A stretch of DNA of 64,000 bases from Bos javanicus (Eukaryota > Chordata > Mammalia > Artiodactyla > Bovidae). Shown here in pieces: positions 35,105 to 46,085 of the stretch (positions are counted from its first letter, which is position 1; every line of letters starts with the position of its first letter). Both the position numbers and the translations under genes were made by a program. The notes under the pieces are model-generated. The model had not been told where the DNA came from. It worked only from the letters and a program-made list of their open reading frames with translations, and did not search any database. The stretch is taken from contig NC_083884.1 in assembly GCF_032452875.1 (NCBI RefSeq), positions 26,181,501 to 26,245,500 on the forward strand, read 5' to 3'.

Positions 35105-35210
35105 AAAATATGTGTGTATATATACACATGTATATTTATATTATAAATATATACATATATGTATGTGCTTATATACTATATACATATATATACACATATA
35201 TATTTAAAGA
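35105..35210. repeat. AT-rich TA/CA-type low-complexity tract
   Basis: Imperfect mix of tatata, tacacatg and tatgtatg units immediately upstream of the truncated L1. Confidence 0.85.
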
Positions 35211-35533
35211 GAGAATGCAGCAAGATATTATTTGCAAATGTGGTTGATAATGTTAAACTTATAAAACACTTCCTAACACCATACACAAAGATAAAATCAA
35301 AATGGATTAAAGATCTAAATGTAAGACCAGAAACTATAAAACTGTTAGAGGAAAACAGGCAGAACACTCAATGATATAAATCAAATCAAGGTCCTCTGTG
35401 ATCCACCTCCTATGGAAACAGAAATAAAAACAAAAGTAAACAAGTGGGACCTGATTAAACTTAAAAGCTTTTGCATAGCAAAGGAAACTATAAGCAAGGT
35501 GAAAAGATCACCCTCAGAATGGGAGAAAATAAT

Positions 35534-35585
35534 GGGATTTTCCAGGCAAGAGTACCGGAGTAAGGTGCTATCACCTGCTCCGAAC
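35534..35585 (-). mobile_element. 52-bp Bov-A-type SINE fragment inside L1
   Basis: The L1 text gagaaaataat is followed by gggattttccaggcaagagt and ends at ctgctccgaac, after which L1 resumes with agcaagtgaaacaactg. The insert matches the 5' end of an antisense dimeric Bov-A SINE. It has no SINE tail and no target duplication. Confidence 0.85.
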
Positions 35586-35724
35586 AGCAAGTGAAACAAC
35601 TGTCAAAGGATTAATTTCCAAAATATACAAGCAGCTCATACAACTCAATATCAAAAAGACAAACAACCCAATCAAAAGGTGGGAAAAAGACCTAAACAGA
35701 CATTTCTCCAAAGAAGACATACAG

Positions 35725-36287
35725 ATGGCTAACAAACACATGAAAAGATGCTCAACATTGTTCATTATTAGAGAAATGCATATCAAAACTACAATGAGAT
35801 ATCACCTGCCACTGGTCAGAATGGGCCTCATCAAAAAGTCTACAAATAGTAGATGCTGGGGAGGCTGTGGAAAAAAGGGAATGCTCTTGCACTGTCAGTG
35901 GGAATATAAATTGATACAGCCACTATGGAAGACAGTATGGAGTTTCCTTAAAAAACTAGGCATAAAAGCACCATATGACCCAGCAATCCACTCCTAGGCA
36001 TATACCCTGAGGAGACCAAAACTGAAAAAGACATATATATCCCATTGTTCACTGCAGCAATATTTATAATAGCTATAACATGGAAGCAACCTAGATGTCC
36101 ATTGACAGATGAATGGATAAAGAAATTGTGCTACATATACACGATGGAATATTACTCAGCCATAAAAAGGAATGCATTTGAGTTAGTTCTAAGGAGGTGG
36201 ATGAGCCTAGAACCTATTATACAGAGTGAAGTATGTCAGAAAGGGAAAGAGAAATATTGCATTCTAACACATATATACAGAATCTAG
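35725..36287 (+). pseudogene. L1 ORF2 C-terminal fragment
   Basis: Two frames, 35725-35997 (90 codons) and 36045-36287 (80 codons), read the late ORF2 protein of L1: NKHMKRCSTLFIIREMHIKT, then LIQPLWKTVWSFLKKLGIK, and in the second MEYYSAIKRNAFELVLRRW. L1 ORF2 is an endonuclease-reverse transcriptase; only the part after the RT domain is left. The frames are separated by a frameshift or stop near 35998. Not functional. Confidence 0.85.
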
Positions 36288-36650
36288 AAAAATGGTACTG
36301 AAGAATTTATTTGCAGGGCAGCAATGGTGAAACAGACATAGAGAATATACTTATGGACATGGGGAGAGGGGAGGAGAGGGTGAGATGCATGCACAGAGTG
36401 ACATGGAAACTTACATTATAGTACGTAAAATAGAAAGCCAATGGGAATTTGCTGTATGGCTCAGGAAACTTAAACAGGGGCTCTGTATCAACCTAGAGGG
36501 GTGGGATGGGGAGGGAGATGGGAAGGAGGTTCAAAAGAAAGGATATATATGTATACCTGTGCTTGATTCATATTCAGGTTTGACAGAAAACAACAAAATT
36601 CTGTAAAGCAATTATCCTTCAATTAAAAAAATAAATTAATTAAAAAATGA

Positions 36651-37128
36651 TTACTTTGGAATCTAAAACGGTTAATAAAAATTACAGAATACTATAAAAA
36701 AGAGATTTATCTTACTTTAATTTTCTGTCATAGTAAATGCTGATGAGTTGGTATTCAACTAGACACTTCACTTAAAAAGATTTAGGGACTTGTTAAATAG
36801 CTTTTTATTCATTACTCATTGGAATTCAGATATTTGTTTCAGAGGGTTACATTCTGTTTTCTTTTCTTTTTATTAAATTTGTAACATCAGTGAAAGCTAG
36901 ATCAAATGCTTGTTTAATTCTGTATATTTCTCTTCAATAACTACAGATGAAAATATATGAACTTTGACAAAACTGATATATTAAACTTAAAATCATTCGT
37001 ATTAAGAGCCTTAGCACTCTCTGGATTTGTGCCAAATTCTCAGAAGAATAAAAAAATATTGTAAGCTTATCTAGCATTTGTCTTTATGTAACTTGATAGT
37101 AATACTATTGATACTAAATTTGGGCAAG
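36651..37128. other. AT-rich unique sequence
   Basis: No recognised feature. Confidence 0.4.
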
Positions 37129-37141
37129 TATCCTTAATACA

Positions 37142-37358
37142 TAACAGGCTTCCCTGGTGGCTCAGACGGTAAAGTGTCTGCCTGCAATGCAGGAGACCCG
37201 GGTTCGATTCCTGGGTCGGGAAGATCCCCTGGAGAAGGAAATGGCAATCCACTCCAGCACTCTTGCCTGGAAAATCCCATGGACACAGGAGCCTGATAGG
37301 CTACAGTCCATGGGGTCGCAAAGAGTCGGACACGACTGAGCAACTAGTACTTAGTACT
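37142..37358 (+). mobile_element. Bov-tA SINE, young-looking
   Basis: Close to the Bov-tA consensus in sense orientation. The tRNA-like RNA polymerase III boxes are intact: box A tggctcagacgg at 37158-37169 and box B ggttcgattcc at 37201-37211. A perfect 13-bp duplication tatccttaataca lies at 37129-37141 and 37359-37371. Confidence 0.95.
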
Positions 37359-37438
37359 TATCCTTAATACAGACGTGCATTACATATATAAGAACAAAAC
37401 AATATAATTAAAAAGCACATTAAAGGAAGCCCTGAAAA

Positions 37439-37645
37439 GGGCTTCCCTGGTGGTTCAGCCAGTAAAGAAGCTGCTTGCAATGCGGGAAGACCCAGTTGGG
37501 AAGATCCCCTGGAGAAGGGAATGGCAACACATTCCAGTATTCTTGACTGAATAATTCCATGGACAGAGGAACCTGGTGGGCTACAGTTCATGGAGTCACA
37601 AAGTGTTGGACATGTTTGAGCAACTAAAACTTTCACTTTCAAAGG
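37439..37645 (+). mobile_element. Bov-tA SINE
   Basis: Sense SINE from gggcttccctggtggttcag to gagcaactaaaactttcac. It lacks the box B stretch (gacccagttgggaagatc shows a deletion). Flanks cctgaaaag and gctgaaaaag suggest a short duplication. Confidence 0.87.
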
Positions 37646-38609
37646 CTGAAAAAGCTTGAAAATATTAAAAACATCTATTTAATATTTGCAAATTAATTTT
37701 TCTTATTACCCAAATAGTTTTATTAAAGCAGGGAAGGGTAAAAAATGTTGGCATAAAAATATCAGCTAGATCATGATAATTAGAATTAATTTCTGTATTT
37801 TAAATAATTTCCTTAAATCTTTATTGTAAAATAGATTGATTTGTGGAGAAATAAAAGAGGAGAATGTACACTCATTATTGATAAAATATAATTAAAATTC
37901 TGTTGGAATATTCATTCTCATCTATACAATATTTTCATAAAAGAAACACTGGAATATACAATAGGAATGATTATTCCAAAATTTTTAAATCATTGGCTTA
38001 TTTGAGGATAATTTCTAATATAAAACTTCTATTACTCCTATTCATAAAAGAAAAATTGAATGACAAAAATATTAAGCAAATGTAATAGTAGAAAAGGAAT
38101 TTTATTTTAAATTAACACATTTTAAGATCACACAGTGTTAATCATTTATAATTCCTCAGCTCTGTCAATAGATAAACCAGTCTTTTTGAAAATTACTTTA
38201 AAAGACAAATTTAGCATATAGATGAATTTTCAGCCTTATGGAAGTGGTAAGTATAGTCTAACATAAGTGGGCAAAACCTCTGGGGGAGAAAAATTTCAGT
38301 TAGCAATTTTCAGAAGTTAGAAGGTAGATGCACTAGTCTTATGAAAGTAATATGGTTTTGTTTAATTTGCCTTCACTAGAACCTGATATTGCTTTAGTCT
38401 TAGGCATTGTGCTGTGTCTAGCACAAGATTGAATAATATTTTGAAGTACTCTTATTAGATCTGGAAAAGGAAAACAAAATTTTTCAATGAATGAGAATTA
38501 TTTATAGGAAGTATTGATATTTAGAATGTAAGAAAGTATTAACTTGTAAATCAAGATATACTCCAATGAGAGAAATTAATACATTTCAGAGGCATTAGAG
38601 AACGCAGAG
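37646..38609. other. AT-rich unique sequence
   Basis: No gene was recognised; the 60-codon frame at 37903 is unsupported. Confidence 0.4.
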
Positions 38610-38883
38610 CAGAAGGCGATGGCAACCCACTCCAGTATTCTTGCCTGGAAAATCCATGGACGGAGGAGCCTGGTAGGCGGCAGTCCATGGGATCGCAAAG
38701 AGTCGGACATGACTGAGCGACTTCACTTTCACTTTTCACTTTCATGCACTGGAGAAGGAAATGGCAACCCACTCCAGTGTTCTCGCCTGGAGAATCCCAG
38801 GGACGGGGGAGCCTGGTGGGCTGCCGTCTCTGGGGTCGCACAGAGTCGGACACGACTGAAATGACTTAGCAGCAGCAGCAGCA
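38610..38883 (+). mobile_element. Dimeric Bov-A SINE (Bov-A2/ART2A type)
   Basis: Sense dimer with the ttcactttcacttttcactt linker near 38720 and a (gca)n tail. Flanks agaacgcagagca and aaaacacagaaca form an imperfect duplication. Confidence 0.92.
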
Positions 38884-39437
38884 GAAAACACAGAACACTC
38901 TGAAACTGATATGGGTAAAGGATGGGTAAGAGAAATAAAGTTATACAAAAAAAAAAAAAAAAGAGCAACAACGCAGAAAAGTGCAAACCCAAGAATGAAT
39001 ATAAGGACAAGTAACCATGGGCCTATTGGTTGTTAAACAAAGGCAACAAAGCAGTGAGACAGTTTAGTTCATGGATCTAGATAATGAAGGTAAATACAAA
39101 CCGGGAGTCAAAGAGGTAAAGCTTTTTAACCCAAATCATATTGAAGTTAAGATGCTTACCCCCCAAAACCTCACTATATTTTACTTACATTTTCATCAGA
39201 GTAAAATACAATAAAAATAAAACTTGGCATTATTTTCTATTTTGCTACTTGGTTGAAATTTCAAACCTAGGTGTTGCTGTGAAGGTATTTTCTACATGTG
39301 ATTAAAGTCCATAATCAACTGATTTTAAGAAAGTCAACTTGAAGTAAGGAAACTTATTTTAGTTAATTTGGACATGCATTTCCATAACACAGTCTATTTC
39401 TAGTAGTAAAAAGGAAACATATAATTCATGGTGTGTT
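38884..39437. other. Unique sequence with a poly-A run
   Basis: An A run of about 18 bases lies near 38945-38962. No other feature was recognised. Confidence 0.45.
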
Positions 39438-40580
39438 ATGGTAGTTGAAAAGCACAAAATATTGCCATTGGATAATCCTAATCGAATACCTATAGACAGA
39501 AAGATTTTGAGTCACCATATATTTTCGCAGAATGTTTTAGTCAAAAAGAACTTTAATTTGGCTGCTTCTTGCTACAATAACAAAGTGGGGAAAGAAAAGG
39601 ATGACCTCAGGGATCCAAATTTTAATCTCAAACTCCACATATACTACCTGAAGCTTTCTTTATTCACCCTGACAGCATTAATGTCCTGTAGCTTCAGTCC
39701 AATATTTCTGAAAACCAAACACAGAAATTCATTCTTTGAATGGCTGAAAGACAACAGAAATTTCTGAGGGCATGATTGGGAAGAAATAGGATCCTGATAA
39801 TTGGACTAATAATATATGGGGTGATCCTGATGAAGCTGGAGGTATCAATCCCCTAAATTCTGACAACTATTCTTTGCTCTGTCATCCATACCTGAAGAGT
39901 TTAGTCTTCTTTTGCCTGAGAAACTTGTAAAGGACTCTCCTGGAATAGTTGCCTTCCAAGGCACTGCTGATGCTCTTCAGGACTGACCCCCACCACTGTC
40001 TATGCTTTTAGACCCAGAACTAGATTTATGTTCCATTATGGTCAAAAGGCTGAGGTAAAAAGTGTGATTTTTCTATTCTTAATTTAAGCCAGTAGTCAAA
40101 TTCTCAAGTTCTAGCAAGCATTCAACTATAATCTGTTGAGTTTAGGAATTTAGATATTTTCCTACTTTATCTACTTGTTTCTTATTCTAAATTTAAGATA
40201 AACTCAAAAGTTAAACTCACTCTAATATGCATTAACACATTTTCCCTAGATGGGTATAGGATATAGAGGACTTTTACGAGTTTCATGGGCTGCTATTACA
40301 AATAAATGCATCTATGTATCAATGGAAAGTTATACAATCTGGCTTTCTGTCCTCTGTGGATGAAGAGGCAGCTGATGGCACTCTAGTTCAAATGGAATAC
40401 CATATTGAACACTTAGCTCAAGTTGTGTTTAATTTGAGGTGGCAGAGTACTCTGGTGTTGTTTATAATTTGAAAATTGACTCCATGGTTATGACTACAGA
40501 TGGGCTGGTATTATCAGATTTTTGTATTGAAAAAAGTTTTCCCATTTATATATTTGTCATTGGAACTTGAGTTGTAAGGT
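39438..40580 (+). pseudogene. Coding-like degraded patch, unknown
   Basis: A 109-codon frame (39438-39767) is followed by further stop-poor stretches. In one, near 39880-40050, PEEFSLLLPEKLVKDSPGIV reads cleanly. In another, near 40280-40570, FYEFHGLLLQINASMYQW and EEAADGTLVQMEYHIEHL read in one frame with a single stop. Amino acid content looks more protein-like than in chance AT-rich frames. I do not recognise the protein. It could be an old retrocopy or retroviral remnant, or coincidence. Confidence 0.25.
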
Positions 40581-41588
40581 TGAAAAGTCTGAATCATGCG
40601 TATGTTGCTAAATTCTTTTAGAGGTTACAATTACATATTTCAAGAGTAGGCAAAATTATCACCCCTTTACTTGCGTCTTTCTTCAAAATGACGTTATCGA
40701 AACAAATCTTTAAAAAGAGCCCAGGAAACAGCTCTGAAATATTTCTAGTTTTGTTTTTAATTTTCTTTCCACTGTCCTGCCTAGTCCTCAAGTTTTCACT
40801 TTCATTTTTTCCTCCCTAGATATCAAAACACCTATCGTTCATAGTATGTGAAGCTTTGGAAGTATGAAATTTAAAAATATATTATCAAAATTGTCACATT
40901 TTATTACATGGATCTTTTCAAGGATGAGGGATGAGAATGAACTCTGGACACACTTATCTGAAGAAGTGTTGTATTAAAGCAAAGTTGGATGTTCTCCTGC
41001 CCTTCCATACACAGTGAATTAGTCACAGACCTCTGATAAATCAAAGCTCCTTTTGATCTGCAAGATATTAGCAAAGGTATAAGGGTAAGAGTGCATTTGA
41101 ACAGACATGTAGCTGTCAAGGGTTCATTTTGGTGATTACAACCAATTGACATGAAATTCTTTGAGATTCTGCTCTGTTTGCCGTCTATGAATGCAGAGCA
41201 CTTCAGGTTGTGACAAATGTCTATTACAGAAATAAACTGATGGATGAGGGCAGGAGGTTGTTGACAGGTGAGGATAGTTATTCTGTGACATAGTCTTCTT
41301 AGAAGTAACTATGATATTTTAGAGCTGATGCTTGGAGTGGTCCAACCATGTTACTTAAGCTTTATAATGAAATATAAAAGCATGCTTGGTTTTATTTTAT
41401 CTGTACAACTGAAATTCTTCTAAAATAATTAGATGATCCAGGTACTAAAATGTGAAATTGTGCTATAAATGAAAAATGTCATAAGATATATTTACCTTGC
41501 CCCAAATTACTTTTTGGAAATTATCTTTTATTTTTTCTCCCTTCTCTTTTATCTTCTTCTGAAATCACCCCACCAAAAAAATCTAAAA
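40581..41588. other. Unique sequence
   Basis: No recognised feature. Short frames at 40904-41152 and 41469-41651 are unsupported. Confidence 0.4.
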
Positions 41589-41589
41589 C

Positions 41590-41802
41590 AAACAAAAATC
41601 AAAACCCACTCTGCAGCAGTGCATTATCTAGGGCTTCCCAGGTGGCACTAGTGGTAAAGAATCTGCCTGCCAGTGAAGGAGACACAAGAGACTAGGGTTC
41701 AGTCACTGGGTCAGGAAGATCCCCTGGAGTAGGAAATGGCACCTAACTCTAATATTCTTGCCAGGAAAATTAAACAAAAATCAAAACTTACAATGCATTA
41801 TT
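41590..41802 (+). mobile_element. Bov-tA SINE, 3'-shortened, with long flanking repeats
   Basis: The SINE body is 41631-41769, from gggcttcccaggtggcacta to attcttgccaggaaaa. It is flanked by an unusually long direct repeat, 41590-41628 and 41772-41802. Both repeats contain aaacaaaaatcaaaac and tgcattat, but the right copy lacks about 8 bases in the middle. Confidence 0.85.
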
Positions 41803-41944
41803 TATATGTTCTTTTTTTATATAAAATAATTGGCTTCCAAGCCCCAATTTAACTCTGGTTCCTGAGATACAGAAATTCTACTCACAAGACATTTTCTTTT
41901 TTTTCTTTTTCTTTTCACAGCACCATATTTAATTCCTTTTTAAA
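41803..41944. other. Unique, T/C-rich spacer
   Basis: Includes a ttttctttttcttttcac pyrimidine tract. No gene. Confidence 0.5.
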
Positions 41945-42545
41945 AAAAAAATAATTTTATATATTTATTCATTTTTGGGTGCACGGGGTCTTTGTTGCTC
42001 CGTGGGCTTTCTCTAGCTGTGGCGAGTGGGAGCTTCTCTCGTGGCAGAGCACAGGCAATAGAACGCAGGCTTCAGTGGTTGTGCAGCAGAGGCCTAGGTG
42101 CACCGTGGCATATGGAATCCTCCCAGATGAGGGATTGAACCTGTGTCTGCTGCACCGGCAGGCAGATTCCTTTTTTTTTATTTATAAATTTATTTTCTTT
42201 TTTTCTGGGTGTTCTGAATCCATTGCTGTGCCGACTTTTCTCTAGTTGCGGTGAGCAGGGGCTACTCTCTGGGTGCAGTGCACAGACTTCTCATTGCCGT
42301 GGCTTCTCTTATTGTGGAGCACAGGCTATAGGGCATGTAGGCTTCAGTAGTTGCGGTTCCTGGACTCTACAGCACAAGCTTAACAAGGATGGCACACAGG
42401 CTCAGCTGCTCTGTGAACTGTGGGATCTTCCCAGATCAGGGATCGAATCCATGTCTCCTGCATTGTGAGGTGGATTCTTTACCACTGAGCCACCAGGGAA
42501 GACCTGGCAGGCCAGTTCTTAACCACTGGGCCACCTGGGAAGTCC
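41945..42545 (-). mobile_element. CHR-type SINE, split by a second copy
   Basis: Antisense cetartiodactyl tRNA-derived SINE. Its first part runs to 42170 (ctgcaccggcaggcagattc) and resumes at 42506 (ggcaggccagttcttaacca), ending at cctgggaagtccc. The second CHR copy lies between. Confidence 0.8.
42171..42505 (-). mobile_element. Second CHR-type SINE nested in the first
   Basis: Antisense copy from a T-rich tail (tttttttttatttataaatt) through ctagttgcggtgagcagggg to ccaccagggaagacc. The interrupted host sequence ggcaggcagattcc is duplicated at 42157-42170 and, with changes, at 42506-42519. Confidence 0.82.
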
Positions 42546-42610
42546 CATATTTTCTTCTTATGAATTCAGTTTGTTTAACCAATTCAGTATCACACACATG
42601 CATTTTAAAG

Positions 42611-42829
42611 AATGTGTTCAAGAGTGCTCAGTGGTATCCGATTCTTTGGACTCTATGGACTGTAGCCCATAAAGCTCCTCTGTCCATGGGATTCTGCAGG
42701 CAAGAATACTGGAGAGGGTTGCCATCTCCTCCTCCAGAGGATCTTCCCTACTAAGGGGTCAAACCTGCATCTTCTGTGTCTCCTGCATTGGAGGTAGATT
42801 CTTTAGCCGCTAAGTAACCTGGGAAGCCT
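42611..42829 (-). mobile_element. Bov-tA SINE
   Basis: Antisense SINE from gagtgctcagtggtatccg to taacctgggaagcc. The 9-bp attttaaag occurs at 42602-42610 and 42830-42838 as its duplication. Confidence 0.85.
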
Positions 42830-42844
42830 ATTTTAAAGTATCAG

Positions 42845-44450
42845 CTCAGTTCAGTTCAGTCTCTCATCATGTCTAACTCTTTGTGACCCCATGGACTGCA
42901 GCACGCCAGTCTTCCCTGTCCATTACCAACTCCCAGAGCTTGCTCAAACTCATGTCCTTTGAGTCAGTGATGCCATCCAACCATCTTATCCTCTGTCATC
43001 CCCTTCTCCTCCTGCCTTCAGTCTTTCCCAGTATCAGGGTCTTTTCCAATGAGTCAGTTCTTCATATCAGGTGGCCAAAGTATTGAAGCTTTAGCTTCAG
43101 TTCTTCCAATGAATATTCAGTACTGATATCCTTTAGGATTGACTAATTGGATCTCCTTGCACTCCAAGGGACTCTCAAGTCTTCTCCAGTACGACAGTTC
43201 AAAAGCATCAATTCTTCAGTGCTCAGCTTTCTTCACAGTCCAACTCTCACATTCATACATGACTACTGGAAAAACCATAGCTTTCACTAGAGGGACCTTT
43301 GTTGGCAAAGTAAGATGTCTGCTTTTTAATATGCTGTCTAGGTTGGTCATAGCTTTACTTTCAAGGAGCAAGCATCTTTTTATTTCATGGCTGCAGTCAC
43401 TATCTGTAGTGATTTGGGAGCCCAGGGAAACAAAGTCTGTCACTGTTTCCATTGTTTCCCCATCTATTTACAGTTAAGTGATGGGAACAGATGCCATGAT
43501 CTTCGTTTTTTGAATGTTGAATTTTTAAGCCAGCTTTTTCAGTTTCCTCTTTCACCTTCATAAAGAGGATGTTTAGTTCCTCTTTTCTTTCTGCCATGAA
43601 GGTGGTGTCATCTGCATATCTGCAGTTATTGATATTTCTCCCAGCAATATTGATTTGAATTGAGTTGAATTGATATTGATTCCAGCTTGTTCTTCATTCA
43701 GCCCACCATTTCTTATGATGTACTCTGTATAGAAATTAAATAAGCAGGGTGACAATATGCAGACTTGATGTACTCCTTTCTCAATTTGGAACCAGTCCAT
43801 TAGTCCATGTCCTGTTCTAACTGTTGCTTCTTGACCTGCATACAGATATTTCAGGAGGCAGGTAAGGAGGTCTCTGGTATTCCCATCTCTACAAGAATTT
43901 CCACAGTTTGTTGTGGTCTACACAATCAAAGCCTTTAACACATCAAAGAAGAAGTAGACTTTTTAAAATTCTCTTGCTTTTTCTATGATCCTACAGGTGT
44001 TGGCAATTTGTTCTCTGGCTCATCTGCCTCTTCTAAATCCAACTTGAACATGTGGAAGTTCTCGGTTCACGTATTGCTGAAGCCTAGCTTTGAGAATTTT
44101 GAGCATTACTTTACTAGTGTGTGAGATGAGTGCAATTGTGTGGTAGTTTGAGCATTCTTTGGCATTGCCTTTCTTTGGGATTGAAATGAAAACTGACCTT
44201 TTCCATTCCTTTGGCCACTGCCGAGTTTTCCAAATTTGCTGGCATATTGAGTGCAGTACTTTAGCAGAAGCATCTTTTAGGATTTGAAAGAGCTCAGATG
44301 AAATTCCATCACCTTCACTAGCTTTTTTCATAGTGATGCTTCCTAAGGCTTAGTTGACTTCACACTCCATGATGTCTGTAACAACATCATGAGTTGTTGT
44401 TGAGGTGAGTGACCACTTAAACTGAAGAAAGTAGGGAAAACCATTAGACC
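42845..44450 (-). mobile_element. BovB LINE with inverted 5' segment
   Basis: Antisense BovB from ctcagttcagttcagtctct to about 44416 (ggtgagtgaccac). The next about 34 bases, 44417-44450 (ttaaactgaagaaagtaggg), are BovB in the sense direction and encode part of the LKLKKVGKT linker. Flanking attttaaagtatcag at 42830-42844 and attttaaagtctatcaa at 44451-44467 form one duplication enclosing both parts. Confidence 0.8.
43216..44331 (-). pseudogene. BovB RT fragment, old and broken
   Basis: Four short minus frames cover the RT: 44020-44331 (GDGISSELFQILKD, then WKRSVFISIPKKGNA), 43573-43800 (DWFQIEKGVHQVCILSPCLF), 43400-43597 and 43216-43452 (SHEIKRCLLLESKAMTNLDS). The bases for the YADD box are present at 43607-43618, but surrounding frames are shifted. 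About 28 bases around 43654-43680 (a ttgaattgagttgaattg stretch) are a local duplication. More diverged than other BovB copies here. Confidence 0.8.
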
Positions 44451-44467
44451 ATTTTAAAGTCTATCAA

Positions 44468-45380
44468 CTTACAAATCATCAAACAATGGACATTTTCCCA
44501 ACCAAGAAAGTAATCTCCCCACTACGTTCACCCCAAAACTCACAAAAATAAGCTCGTTCCAATTTTCCTTCCAACTATCTGTAGTAGCACATTCACACAT
44601 TGCTTTCTTATTCATAGCCACTTTTATGAGCAATTACCTACACTAACTGTTGAAGGAGTTAACAAAGTAGAATATGATTCCTGTAGGTTATCACATTCTT
44701 TCTAACCATAAATCATTGCTTCAGAAGTGAGTCATGACACCAAAAAAAATGAGCCAGGTACCAAAGACATCATTTCTCTTGTAAGTTTTGTTATGAATAT
44801 GGAAAACATTGAATCCAGTAAAATGCACTGGGGACTTAATGCCTTGATATTAGAGAACCTAGTGAGTATGGGTTCTTATTGGTTAATGTACAATCACAAA
44901 CTGCAGACTTCAATAGATGAAGCTGGGATATTGTGGAATGAATCACATTGATCCTGAGGAAAATGGTAACTCAGACAGTGGTTATATATGATTGTATTCC
45001 AGTTCTTGGAAAATCTAATTTTTCTCTTTGTTTTTTGACATTAACTGATTGAATACATTTCAGTTCTAAGCAGTTCAGAATTCTCTGGATAAAATCCTTC
45101 TATACTTATGTTTACATTCTTCACCTCCTGAAATTACTCCTAAGTAAATAGCTGATAAAAATTTTCATTTTTGGGGTGGTGCAGTCATTTCAGTTTTCTT
45201 GATTTAAATGCAATATGTGTTTGCTTTTGTCCTTCAGATATGAGTTTCATAAGAATGAGAACTATTTTCTCTCACTCTTTATTTACTTTGTAATTTCACT
45301 AGTATAGGTTTTCATCCTGTTACTTGATGATTATATACATATACTATAGACATAAATAATATATAATATACATAACTTTG
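44468..45380. other. Unique sequence
   Basis: No recognised feature. The 74-codon frame at 44727-44951 is unsupported. Confidence 0.4.
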
Positions 45381-45500
45381 TTATTGTTCAGTTACTAAAT
45401 TGTGTCCAACCCTTTGCAACCCCACGGACTGCAGCATGCCAGAGTCCTCTATCATCCACTATCTCCCCAGATTTGCTCAGATTCATGTCCATTATATTCA
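45381..45500 (-). mobile_element. BovB-type 3' terminus, short
   Basis: About 110 bp of antisense BovB tail, ttattgttcagttactaaat to gctcagattcatgtccatta, with diverged sequence. Confidence 0.65.
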
Positions 45501-45614
45501 TGTCCATATATAACTTAAATATTATATATGAATAATATGATATATGTTATTTTAATTAAACACAATGAATTGTTCAAACATGCATAATAGCATGTTTAAA
45601 AAAAATTATTGGAA

Positions 45615-45828
45615 GGCTTTCCTGGTGGCTCAGATAGTAAACAATCCGCCTGCAATGTGGGAGACCTGGGTTTGATCCCTAGGTTGGGAAGATCCCCTGG
45701 AGGAGGACATGGCAGCCCATTCCACTATTCTTGCCTGGAGAATTCACATGGACAGAGGAGCCTGCTGGGCTACAGTCCATGGAGTCACAAAGAGTTGGAC
45801 ATGACTGAGCAACTAAGCACGGCATGGT
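45615..45828 (+). mobile_element. Bov-tA SINE
   Basis: Sense SINE from ggctttcctggtggctcaga to gactgagcaactaagcacgg. It is joined directly to an antisense L1 3' end. Confidence 0.88.
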
Positions 45829-45830
45829 AG

Positions 45831-46085
45831 TTCATTTACAATGTCATGTTAGTTTCAGATGTACAGCAACATGATTCAGTTATACATATACATATATTCA
45901 TTCTTTTTCAGATTCTTTACCCATATAAGGTTTTACAGAATATTGAGTAGAGTTTCCTATGATATACAGCTGTTCCTTGTTGAATATGTATTTTATATAT
46001 AGTAGTGTGTGTATGTTAATCCTGAGCTCCTAATTTATCTCTCTCCCACATGTTTCCCCTTTGGTAACCACACATTTGTTTTCAA
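45831..46085 (-). mobile_element. L1 LINE 3' UTR, artiodactyl type
   Basis: Antisense L1 tail: tgtcatgttagtttcagatg, gattcagttatacatataca, ttgagtagagtttcctatga, and a cccctttggtaaccacac end. 5'-truncated, non-coding. Confidence 0.85.

Larger units (their letters stand above)
35255..36650 (+). mobile_element. L1 LINE 3' end, artiodactyl type
   Basis: Sense L1 from acttcctaacaccatacaca to the 3' UTR (gggatatatat-like text at 36541) and an A-rich tail (aaaaaataaattaattaa). It includes the ORF2 C-terminal third. A 52-bp SINE fragment sits inside it at 35534-35585. No clear flanking duplication was found. Confidence 0.9.

Noticed and set aside
37142..37215. tRNA-Glu-like sequence with intact A and B boxes
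   Set aside because: It is the head of a Bov-tA SINE flanked by a target duplication, not a tRNA gene. There is no tRNA cloverleaf 3' end.
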